A stretch of 64,000 bases of DNA from Dioszegia crocea (lineage: Eukaryota; Basidiomycota; Tremellomycetes; Tremellales; Bulleribasidiaceae), in contig BCKK01000007.1 of the NCBI GenBank assembly GCA_001600615.1, forward strand, positions 1,270,431-1,334,430, given 5' to 3'. Under the pieces are notes generated by a model. That model was not told the DNA's origin. It made no database searches and saw only the letters and a program-made list of their open reading frames with translations. This document shows, piece after piece, positions 44,387 to 54,519 of this stretch. Positions within the stretch are counted from its first letter, which is position 1; every line of letters starts with the position of its first letter. Both the position numbers and the translations under genes were made by a program.

Positions 44387-45289
44387 ATGGGACACAAATT
44401 GCGAGAAGGCTGTCCCACAGTCTCTGCGCCTACGCCAGGGGCTGTTGAAATGAGCCCTGAACCAACGGGATATGTATGTCTACCCCTTTCCTCTTTCCGC
44501 TCGGACCCCTGTCCCTTTTACCCCTTGATTGCACACAGAAACGCACAGACCTCCTTTGAAACCCAAATCTGGTTCAACGCTAACTTAATCTAGATCGAAA
44601 AGGCACCTAAGAAGCCTGTAAGTTTTGGATGATCTGCTCTGAACTGGTCTGCTTGGTCTGCTTTCCTTTCTGCCTCAATGGCCTCTTCCTTGGTATTCCA
44701 TGGCCTCTGTTACGTGCCATGACAACTATCCCTAGGCTTCTCACACTTCCGAAAGACTCAGCCTTGATTGAAGGAGCTCGTAGTACCAGGCCGAGCTTGC
44801 ATGCGCAGGGAAACTCGCAGAACCAGCACTATAAGATTCCCTAGATTTTGCCATAATGTAGCTCAGTCAGTTAGCTGACCCTGAAGGCAAAAGAGAGACT
44901 TCACCTCAACGATGAGCTCAAGAGACGAGCCAAGTTGCCGTGAGTCATAGGCGATGTTTAGCGCGTGGATGTCAGCAGATACAAGCGCTTATGTTTGCAG
45001 CCGCAAGAAGCCTACAAAATTCCCTGCGGGTATTGCCCTGCGTGAACGCCCAGACTTCAAGGTGTTACTGGTTGCCATCAGATTTTCTCGAGCTCAGAAA
45101 GGCCGAAACCGGATTTCCGACTCGGACGCAGTGAAAGCCATTGAGGTGAGTAACCTAATAACTTGTCATGGCAATTTTGAAGGAGACTAGCTGATCAGAC
45201 AGCGAACACCCCGCACCCCTACATCATTCATCGCTCTATATGACTTATACCGTGTCGAGATCGAGGCAGAAGTTGTACGAGTCAATTAG
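44387..45289 (+). CDS. Six-exon, 119-residue basic protein of unknown function
   Basis: Six small exons (87, 24, 53, 61, 48 and 87 nt) join in one frame with canonical GT-AG introns, totalling exactly 120 codons. The protein begins MGHKLREGCPTVSAPTPGAVEM, then EKAPKKP, AKERLHLNDELKRRAKLP, RKKPTKFPAGIALRERPDFK, KGRNRISDSDAVKAIE, and ends TSFIALYDLYRVEIEAEVVRVN. The middle is very basic, the end amphipathic. Intron 3 is 269 nt, long for this window, so a skipped small exon is possible. No signal peptide, membrane span or known domain is seen. The perfect frame continuity across five introns is the main support. Confidence 0.7.
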
Positions 45290-45640
45290 GCAGACAAAAG
45301 GGGTCAGAAGGGAGATTACAGCCGGCACGAGTGTACATCATGGGGGGCGGAGACATAGGAGGGGAGGGAGTTTACACTGTCTGCGTTGTTGTTGTCCTTG
45401 ACCTACTCTGTATCTTGTAAGCCTGAGAAGAAGAAGCCAGAAGGAGAGTCGAGTATGAGGAATGCATAGTGACATATTTGTACAAACTTGGAGAATCATC
45501 ATTCGCTATCCGACAGCTCAATCTAGACATTAGCGGGTGTTGTGCAGAGACAGCAAAGCAACTCACAACTTTAGAGCTCTTATTCCCCTTGGTGAACCTG
45601 GTCCTATCAGCAGCGCCCCTTCCAATCTGCCAAGATGAAC
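45290..45640. other. Convergent intergenic region, no gene seen
   Basis: 351 bp between the six-exon gene and the MRE11 stop, presumed 3' UTRs. Confidence 0.6.
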
Positions 45641-48600
45641 CTACGGTAGTTGAGACTGTCTAGCCGGAGTAGAAGCAGCCTTCTTCGCTGGAGCCTTCTT
45701 CACCGGTGCCTTTGCTGGAGCCTTCGCAGGCGCCTTCTTGGCCGGCGCAGCTCGACTCTTCTTCTGCGGCACCACCTCTTCTTCTTCCTCCTCTTCGTCA
45801 GAATCGTCGTCATCAAACTAGAATTGTCAGCTTGATTCTCGATACCTGCCACGACAACCATGGGGCATAAACTAGCTCACCAGCGCCTGTTTCCCCTTCC
45901 CCTTCGCAGGCGCCTTCCCCTTCAGCGGAACAGCCACCTTCCCTTTCCCTTTCTTCGTCGCGACTTCTGAAGCGAACGACGCGTCAGAGTCATCTCCGCC
46001 TCGCATACTGTCTTCTGCCGCTATATAGTCAGCTTGAGACTCTTGCACACCGTGCTTTCATCCGAGCAGCTTACCCATACTGTCTTCATCCGAATCCACC
46101 ACTTTCTTCCCTTTACCCTTCTGAGCATGTAAGCTTGTTTCTTCCGCGGCGCGCTAGTAGGAAGAAGCGTACCTTTTTCGGCTCCTTCTCCACTGGCCTA
46201 TTCTCAGCCCATTGTGAAGCAGCCCTGCAAAAGTCAGCTTGTACCGAGGCATTTCAGAACGGTTCGGAAGCTCACTGTTCCTTGGCCCGAGTCATCTACA
46301 AAGGTCAGCTAATGCTCATACTACTCCGGACTACAGTAGGTTGATGGCAACTCACATGTTCCTCCACATCGTCCTCAGTCAGATCTTTGCCCTTCATAGT
46401 ATGTCCGATATTCTTGAGCGTATTATGGACAAAGCTGGAATATCAGCTTTTGACCCCTATTTCCAACTTCGCTGGCGTCGAACTCACTCTTTGATGGCAT
46501 CCTTATCATCCTTATCGACAAACCGCATAACAGCTTCTTCCAATCCACCCTCCATCAACACCTCCAAACTCTGCGCCTGCAAATACTGCCGGACCAAATT
46601 GGCCATACGCAGTTTAGACAACTTATCACTTGTCGTCAACGTATCATCGTCACCTAGAGCAGCATCAAACTCATCCTCCATCTCAGCATCGACGTCGTCG
46701 GGAAGATTCTTAGATTCTAGTCTGGTCAGCTTGTGCCAGCGCGAACACAACAGGACATAGTAGCTCACTTCGTTCCGCCATCTTCTTCTTGCGGTGATAT
46801 TGCAAGATATCACGAGGATTGGCCACTCTTCCGCTGAAATCTTGACCGAACCGGACTGGGTTCGTCATCTCTTTCGCTTCGGTAGTTTCCACCTATCAGG
46901 ATGAGCTATCTCCACGCAGCATCGTCGAACGTTGGGACAAGCTCACCTTCAGTCGGATCAGAGGCAGCATCATATCCTTATCACTCCCATCGTGTGTTTC
47001 CGCCCATGCTTCCCTGGCCTTCTCCACCATAGCTTCCACCTAGAGTGTCAGCTGATCCTCGGCAGGTATAAACCCATACAAGGGGAGAGCTCACTTTTGC
47101 CCTCAAGAAAGCAGTAATGCTATCCTTATCCTCCAGATCCATCTCATTCCCAGGCTTTTCCGCCTCGGTCGATAGCACAACTTCGTCGAATATGAAGGGA
47201 CGGACAGTTTTAAGGGGGATTTCGGAGATTTGGAAATGAGATCCTTGGATATTGAGGATACCGACGTGCCTGAATGAGTCATTTGAGCCACTGGTCACTG
47301 AGCGGTCGCGTAACTCACTTCTTGATCGACTCCCCATACGCCAGCGAAGTAGCCACAGACGATCCAGGCTGAGTGATATAATAATTCTTCCCTTCAACCG
47401 ATTCGGGCATAATCCGACAATCATGCTCATGGCCCCAAACGACAAGTTTGATGGAATCATCAAACATGCCTTCAGGCACAGATTGTTGAGGTCCATGTTT
47501 GACCCTATGTCAATCAGCTAAATCCATTACACTGGCTCCTGAAGCAGAGCTAACTGAGTACCCAGCTGACTTACCTGTTCTGATGAACCAACAACATATT
47601 AAACCAATCCTCCTCCTTAACTTCTCCACCTTCCGGCATAAACATTTTAACCCTATTACTCCGTAACTCATAGTGCATCCTAGCATCCCTCACATTCCCA
47701 ACTCCATACATTGCCAAATGTGTATCTCCCTTCCTTAGGAGTAAAGGCTTGATCCGTATACCCTCATCACTTTCTGGATCAGGATTATCTTCGGCTGAAA
47801 GTGAGACTTTGCCAAAGTAGTTGAGGAGGCCCGAGACGGATAACATGTCGAGTGCACAGAGGGCTCCCTCCTATCTTATCAGCTGAGTCTTCCGGGTCCA
47901 CGACGCATACAGCTCACCGGTCCTGTTCCCTGGGGATCATCGTGGTTGCCATGGATGGAAAAGACGGGGATTCCGACGTTTAGGTTTGAATCTTCGTAGT
48001 TGACAGCGGGAAAGCTACATGTCAGCTAATGCCAAGAAGCCAAAGTCTCGAGTGAAACAGCTCACTTGTAGCCTGGCGCTTGACCTTCGTAGGGATCACT
48101 CATAAGCTCGAACTGACAATCAGCAATTTGTCCCTTCACACCCCTCGTCATACTTACGGATATAGGCTTATTGCCCATTGAGAACTCCCTCAGAAGCGCC
48201 ATGACGGAGTAAAGACATCCCCTGCTTGGTCTATTCTCATGGAATAAATCCCCGGCCAAGAGGATGAAGTCCACCTCGGCATCACGGGCAATCTCGAGAA
48301 TCTCTCGGAAGGTGTTGATGGAGTCTTGACCTCTGACTGGGTCTTTTTCGGCGTAGCCTATGTGGTTGTCGGTGGCGAGGAGGATGCGGAAGCAGCTGTG
48401 GAGTCAGTTTTTGAGTAGTGCTAAACATCAGGGCAAGAAGAAGCAAGTGGAGAAGTCGGAGGAAGGAAGGGATTTGATGGTTGATGTGAAGGGACTTCGA
48501 GTCGGACGTACTTGTCAGGATCTGCGCTGGTAAGCTTTGGGCCTTAACAGTAATCGACAAACGAGGCGGTCCAAATTACCTTGCTCTACGATGCTTGGGG

Positions 48601-48720
48601 AAGGTTCCACGAGTCCATCATCACCGCTATAGCATCAGCCTTCGGTCGACAGGGTGGACCTGGTTGGACTTACATTGCTGATCTCGCTGTTGACGGGGCG
48701 TGTTGGCTGGAGCCGCACAT
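45641..48720 (-). CDS. MRE11: MRE11 nuclease of the MRN/MRX double-strand-break repair complex
   Basis: Mn-dependent 3'-5' exo/endonuclease that, with RAD50 and NBS1/XRS2, starts resection and signals breaks. It is split into about 15 exons by 40-70 nt introns. Phosphoesterase motifs appear in order: [19 protein letters not shown] (I), [14 protein letters not shown] (II), [10 protein letters not shown] (III), VHQNR (IV), [11 protein letters not shown] (V-VI), then the cap region [14 protein letters not shown] and [13 protein letters not shown]. The RAD50-binding part and the acidic [21 protein letters not shown] follow. The C-terminus is Lys/Ala/Pro-rich, with repeated KAPAK units, two GKGK clusters, a [13 protein letters not shown] block and many possible phosphosites, ending ARQSQLP. 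The start ATG ([16 protein letters not shown]) gives about 45 residues before the nuclease domain. It is divergent from NSE4. Confidence 0.96.
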
Positions 48721-48971
48721 CTTACTGACGCTTCCTTGAGCTGTCTAGTAGGGTCCTAGCTGTATAACTTGTCCAGGTATACAGACGGATGAAGGCTGTA
48801 AGAGGAAGGATGTCCCCCCCTTCTAAAGTTGACGAAGCTTGGGCCACCTCCACCTTCTTCTTCTTTACGTAAACAGACGCGTGACACAACGCGTCCAGCC
48901 CAGCGAAAGTCCGCTCATCTTCTCTGCCTTCCATATCATACCATACCATACCATACCATACCATACCCGCC
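48721..48971. promoter_or_regulatory. MRE11/NSE4 bidirectional promoter with twin MCB sites
   Basis: 251 bp separate the two start codons. Two exact ACGCGT sites at 48877-48882 and 48889-48894 are 12 bp apart, about one helical turn. Between them and the NSE4 ATG lies a CCATA repeat. The arrangement predicts shared G1/S induction of two double-strand-break repair genes. Confidence 0.6.
48937..48966. repeat. Pentanucleotide tandem repeat (CCATA)n
   Basis: Six near-perfect CATAC/CCATA units ending 6 bp before the NSE4 ATG, so they sit in its 5' UTR. Length is likely to vary between strains. Confidence 0.9.
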
Positions 48972-50827
48972 ATGTCCTCCTCACCCGGAGCAGGCCCCAG
49001 TGCGATCTACGATTACAATGATCAGCCTACGCGGACGCAGATGGCCCATATGCCTCTGCCGCGGAAAAAGGCCCGGATGAGCCAGCAGGCCATTTTTGAT
49101 CAGCCCGACGTCAAGGAGAAGCAGAAATTGGGGTTGGCAATCAAGGGACTGAAGAGTAAACTGGATGGTGAGTTCGAAAAGGCGCGTATCACTTTGTGCG
49201 ACAAGGTCAAGCTGACCCCTTTAGATGACAGAGCGAACGTCAAAAATCTCAACATCGAGGATTTCAAGAAAGCTATCGACGACCAAGACTCGGTCTTCCA
49301 AAAGGGTACGTGTGGCTAATCGGCTGGAATCTCAGCCACGTAGCTGATTGTGTCAGTGCAAGACACCGAAAGTGGTGCTCTGGAAGCTCGAGTATTCAGT
49401 AGCCGAATTGACTTGGTCCATATTTGGTCAAAGCAGCAAAACCAAAACACGACTTCATTCGATACGGATGAGTTTTTCGTTCAGTAAGCTCCCTTCTCCC
49501 GCTAGTTTCTGATCTGGGAAATGAGCTGACCCTTCAGGCTGAAAAGTCTCTTGCGCCTAAACAGGCGGATGAACGATGATGATGAGGACGACAGGGAGGT
49601 GAGCGACGAGGATGAGTTGGATGAAGATGCAGGTGGACGATCGAGGAAGCGACGGAGGATCGAAGGGCATAAGGAAATTTCAGTCTTGGGCGACTGGGAG
49701 AAAGTGGGGTGGATGGCTGCCAAGTTGTGTAGGCGGGTACCTGGTATGGAGTTCATGTGAGTTGATGAACCCCCTTGGTGTATAGGGTAAAACTGACGCG
49801 GTTAAAGGTACGGTCCGCTCAGTGTTGAACACAAGAAACGGACTATGGCTGCTCGGGCCAAAAAAGCAACTCTGGCACCTGAGCAGAAACCGGAAGAGCT
49901 CGTTCAGGGTGAGGGTGCCAAGAAGGAGTCAGACACGCCTGCTTGGGTCAAGAAGGTACGTGGTCGTCGGGGTTCAGATATTACCTTTGCCTGTCTCTTT
50001 CCTTCTCCGTCTCTTCTCGTATCTTTCCTCATCCCTGACTCCTCTCCACTGCGTACAAGCCACACCTGCTAACCCCCAGGTATTCAAAAACCTAGCACAA
50101 GTCGACCCAGCCAACGCCGGTCTAAACTTCTTCAAATTCGCAATCAACCCTCACTCATTCGGCCAATCCGTCGAAAATATCTTCTACATTTCATTCTTGA
50201 TCCGTGATGCTAAAGTTGGGCTGGACGTTATGCCCGATGGAGAACTTATTATTCGGCGGAGGTATATGGGCGGTGAAGGTGATGATGAGGATGAGGAAGA
50301 AGATGAGGAGGCTGCGGCGACGAAGAGGCGGAGTGGGCTAGGCCATCAGGGGGTTATGGAATTTGATTTGGAGACTTGGGAGGTGAGTTCTGGGTCTTGG
50401 GTTTGTGGGGTGGGATGGTGTGGTCGGGGTGCGGAGTACGGGTGTGGTGTCGGAGATTGAAGGCAGGAAGCGGAGTGCGTTGGCGGGAAGGGTGTATGAA
50501 TGCTAAGGGGACATGAGAAGAGGGAGTGTAATAACGAAGGGAGAAGCCAGGCGCGAAGTTCGGATAGTCAGAATTCTGATTGTCGGGCTTTAGGGGTCAG
50601 GGGTCACGAGGGCAGGGCAGGCTGACCAGTGGCGAAAGAGAGAAATCGATCCTCTCCCCCTACCTCCTTCTTGGGCCTCCCAAGTCCCTGCTAGGATCTA
50701 CACCCGTATAGAAGCCAGTGCTGACTTATCGCAGATGGCCAAAGACACATTCGACATTACCGAATGTCTCATCCCGAACCGTAAGGCGATTCATACAGGC
50801 GGACCGGGCGATAAGGCGTGGTACTAG
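48972..50827 (+). CDS. NSE4: NSE4, kleisin subunit of the SMC5-SMC6 complex
   Basis: Kleisin bridging the SMC5 and SMC6 heads, needed for recombination repair and replication-fork stability. Eight exons, about 400 residues. It starts MSSSPGAGPSAIYDYNDQPTRTQ. The N-terminal helix region is KKAIDDQDSVFQKVQDTESGALEARVFSSRIDLVHIWSKQ, followed by an acidic linker with a nuclear-type GGRSRKRRRIEGHKE cluster, then DWEKVGWMAAKLCRRVPGMEFMYGPLSVEHKKR. The conserved C-terminal winged-helix domain is VFKNLAQVDPANAGLNFFKFAINPHSFGQSVENIFYISFLIRDAKVGL. The final exon (MAKDTFDITECLIPNRKAIH...KAWY), which completes that domain, lies after a 352-nt intron (50383-50734), the longest in the window. Reading straight on gives a truncated protein. 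Confidence 0.92.
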
Positions 50828-51145
50828 GCGGGTAGGCTGGGCGTGGGGGCGGACGGTACAAAATGGGAATGAGACGAGAGAGGGTGGGGGTGAGAGATGG
50901 CCAGTGAAGCGGGGAGAGTGGGAGAGGAGAGAAGATGGAAGAGTAAAGTGGATGGGAAAGCTCTAGGGGGAGATTGGTCTACGAGACGGTTTTAGGGGTC
51001 TGGGGCAAGGACAAAGTGGTCAGATGCATGTCGGTCTCAATTTCCGTTGGTGGAGACCATGTCTTTCGTTGATATATATTGCCTACTGATACATTATGAT
51101 TCATGTCTAATATGACTTCTCACACTTTTTCCATCTATCCTCACT
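50828..51145. other. Convergent intergenic region, no gene seen
   Basis: 318 bp between NSE4 and the cyclophilin stop, presumed 3' UTRs. Confidence 0.6.
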
Positions 51146-52382
51146 TCACTTTTGCGCCTCAGCGATTGGGTTGGCATGCATAGTGACCTGCCCGGATCAG
51201 CCACTACCAGAGAGTTATGCTGATGCCTCGGACTGGAGACACCCTGCGCTACTCACATTCAGTATTCTGATCTCTTTTGTCGGCCTATTCTTCTCATTCA
51301 CGGGCGTCTTTTCTATTAGGTCGAGTGTCGAATCGGCTCCATCTATGACTCTACGTGTGGTCAGTGTGATCCAATGACAGGCAAGCAATTACGCGTGGCG
51401 GGCTTCGGACTCCGATTGAGAAGGGCAAGGGGACGGCAGTCTGATGTGTACAGTACGATGAGGGGCGAAGAGCAAAGAGTTGACTTCGGAAAGCTAGGAA
51501 CGATATACTCACTTGCCAAATATCGTATATTTCCCATCGAGACTTGGCTGTTTAGCGTAAGTGATGAAGAACTGGACAAGTCAGCTTGGTTAACGATGCA
51601 AGTGACAGCTGAAATTCGATCATCAATCCAAGGGGGTCTGCGACATGTCGAGTGGGACCGTGATAAGACTTTGATTCGCCCATCATGCGCCTCTTGCCCT
51701 TGCTATTGACTCCCCGCCTTCGTACAGCTAAGTCATTTGCCGTTTCAATACTTCCACGTGCACTTTGACGTCCTGCTTCGTTCTTGCCTCTTCACACACT
51801 GTCACTGAGACCACCATCGCTTCCCTTATCATCCAATCTCCGCTCCTCTCCCGAACATCCAATCCCATCCAAGTCCCCGAAGTGGAGTTCACTCACCTGT
51901 GCCTTATTCGTATCCGGTCCAGCATTCGCCATAGCGCACAAACCCCTCGAATTAAACTTCAACGTCTGCCTTATTTCATCCGCGTATTCTTTCCCCCATA
52001 TACTCTGACCACCTTTACCCGTCCCTGTTGGATCTCCACCTTGAACCATGAATGTTTTGATATTACGGTGGAAGAGCGTGTTGTTGTAGCTTCCTGTAGC
52101 GCAGAGAGCTAGGAAATTCTGATGGTGTCAGTAAAGGTCAGAGATCGTGCCTGGTATTTGTCGAGCGAACCCAAGTTGTTGACTTCAGTATTGTCAGAAA
52201 ATGGAAGGCTTACCTCTGCTGTTCTTGGGACGGCCTCGCAGAATACCTCAATCTACGGCAATCAGCTCAAGAACATGAGGAAAATGGATCAGCATACCTT
52301 CAAATCCCCGAGAGTTGTGTGTAGCGTGACGGACTGGTGATCAGCACACCAATCTGGCGAGGGGCAGGGCAGGACATACCAT
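51146..52382 (-). CDS. PPIL3-type cyclophilin (peptidyl-prolyl isomerase)
   Basis: Small cyclophilin of the spliceosome-associated PPIL3 type, about 165 residues in seven exons. Exon 1 holds only the ATG; the 43-nt intron after it ends in CACCAG, then SVTLHTTLGDLK, IEVFCEAVPRTAE, NFLALCATGSYNNTLFHRNIKTFMVQGGDPTGTGKGGQSIWGKEYADE, LKFNSRGLCAMANAGPDTNKAQ. A 325-nt intron (51572-51896) precedes FFITYAKQPSLDGKYTIFGK, then VIDGADSTLDLIEKTPVNEKNRPTKEIRILN and VTMHANPIAEAQK, the family's HANP end. Catalytic cyclophilin residues (FHR, FMVQGGD, Gln before FFIT) are present. Automated gene finders could miss both the ATG exon and the 3' exons. Confidence 0.93.
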
Positions 52383-52673
52383 TGAAATAATACGAGCAAC
52401 TGGGTTCCTGTCTTCTGCGGTAGGATAGACGAGTGTGAGAGTGCAATGTATGGTTGATGGGTCAGAGCAACTCGAGCCAAATAGACCGTTAAAGGATTTT
52501 GGCCCGTGCCTGAGGCCTGAAATGCTGCACCAAGACCCGCAGACAAGGGGGTCTCATCTCATCTCATTCTATTTTGCACACAATAACAAGACTGTCCTTC
52601 CGTCGAGCTCGTCGATAACTTAGGGACACAGTGAGCTGAACGCCACGCGCTCGTTTCCCCAGGCGGGAACAAG

Positions 52674-54267
52674 ATGCCCTCCCTGCGCGAATCGACAACA
52701 ACAACCGTCCCCCCATCCGGCCCTTCAACCCCACACACACCCTCCCCTTCCGCTACTAGACACAGCAAGACCTCTTCTCAGATCTACGTCCTGTCAGCCG
52801 ACGGATCAAGGCTATATCTCCTAGACCCTACGGTCCCAGACGGACGAGAAGATCCACCGGCGTATCATACTATTCAATCCCCAACGCCCCGCTCCGCGCC
52901 GCCCTTACCGACGACAATACTAGCCGACCATGATCCCGTTTGGGATATTGGAGCCGAGGATGGTGATGCTATAGGAGCACGAGGAGCAGGAGGAGGAGGA
53001 GGGCCCAGTAGTCCAAGATCTGTCAGGATCCAGCCGTTGCCTGGCGTACGGAGTGCTAGTGCGGCCAATCTCCGGGCGGGGGAAGCGGATGGTTATGGTC
53101 GGCATAGGGCTTATACGACTTCTTCAACTGGGAGATCAGGGAGGGCTATGAGTGCAAGTGGGGCTTTACGCGTTGATCGAGAACTGGTAATCGGATCACG
53201 GCGGGCAGGGCTGGGAGTGAGGGCCCAATCATATACCCCGCAGTCTAGGACATCGGGCTTAGGCGCTGAGGCGGAAGCGGACGAGGTTACACCTCTATTA
53301 TCTGGTCAAACAGAAGTTGCGAGGCGGAGAGGAATGATGAGGTCTATAATCTGTGGTGAGGTTGATGAAGGGGATCAGCGGCGGACATGGAGAGCGGGTT
53401 GGAAGAGGTTTTGGAACCCCTTGATAAGGACAGAATACTGGAGATGCGTCTTACATCTCTTAGTGTTGAATTTCCCATTCGTACGTCTGCCCCTTTTTCA
53501 AGAACAACCGACAAGAGATGTTTGCTTATCCAACAGGCACTACTCATTTGGCCGTTCCTCTTCGCTGGAACAGTCGCCGGAACTGCACTCTTGATCACCC
53601 TCCCGATTGGAGCGGCGGTATGGTGGTTGACCCTGATCTTAGCTCGGACAGCAGCAAGGCTGGAGGTAAGCTCACCTTCGCACAGTCAACAATCAGAATG
53701 AGGTGACAGCTGACACATCAGATCATGATGCAAACGCACCATCATTCTCCCTTTGCATCCCCGCTCACTCCGGTCTATCATCCAATCTTCCACCGTATGA
53801 TCGAATCTCCCTCTCCAAACTCTGTCTACTCTCCTCGACCTGGCTCCTACGCCTTGGAACCAGAAATGGAGAATGTTGATGAGGTCGAGGTGAGTTGGGA
53901 AACAGGCTTCATCAAGTGTTCCTGGGCAATGGTAAGTTCGGATCGATTAGCCAATGACCCCTTTCCTTGCTCCATGCCCGCCCTTTTTACTGCCCCTTTA
54001 TCTGCTGCTCCATCTACATTCAGCCCTTCATCAGACAGTATCCAGACTTGGTAGCCAAAGCTGACACTACAGTTCTGCGATTACTACTCTTATTCTGCCC
54101 TATCCTACTTTGTCCTCCTCAAACCTCTAATCACCCTCTTTTCATCCATCGCCCTATTGGTCCTGGGTGCAATAAGCCTAGGGTCGATATTGGGAATACC
54201 GATATATCTCAGAATGGCAAGACGTTGGGGACAATGGCAAGCTGGGTATGCTATTGAAAATCTGTAA
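52674..54267 (+). CDS. Membrane protein with fungal sensor-like domain
   Basis: Probable integral membrane protein related to the 'putative sensor' domain family shared by fungi and bacteria. Four exons, about 420 residues. The N-terminal 230 residues are Ser/Pro/Gly-rich and cytosolic-looking (QIYVLSADGSRLYLLDP, then low-complexity Gly and Arg runs, PLLSG). The membrane part reads WNPLIRTEYWRCVLHLLVLNFPF, ALLIWPFLFAGTVAGTALLITLPIGAAVWWLTLILARTAARLE, a loop with SP/TP sites, then after a 150-nt intron FCDYYSYSALSYFVLLKPLITLFSSIALLVLGAISLGSILGIPIYL and MARRWGQWQAGYAIENL. The sensor-domain pattern (Y-W-R...LLLNFP, then YFVLLKPL) is clear, but no signalling output is known. Confidence 0.7.
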
Positions 54268-54519
54268 TTCTAGGCAGGGTAGGCTTTGTAGAGCTAGAGC
54301 TTATCATGTCAAAATCTTGTATTTTCTTTGAACACAGCCCTAATGTTGTAACCTGCCAAAAGCTTGACGGATACGGGACACGATATACATAGATTACGAA
54401 GGATTATCAATTACCACGCTCGCCCGCAGACATATTCTAGATTGACCCTACTAACAGATTCATAATCAGATACACACACCTTTCCCTCATCGCCCCCTCT
54501 CCGGTATACTTCGCACAGC

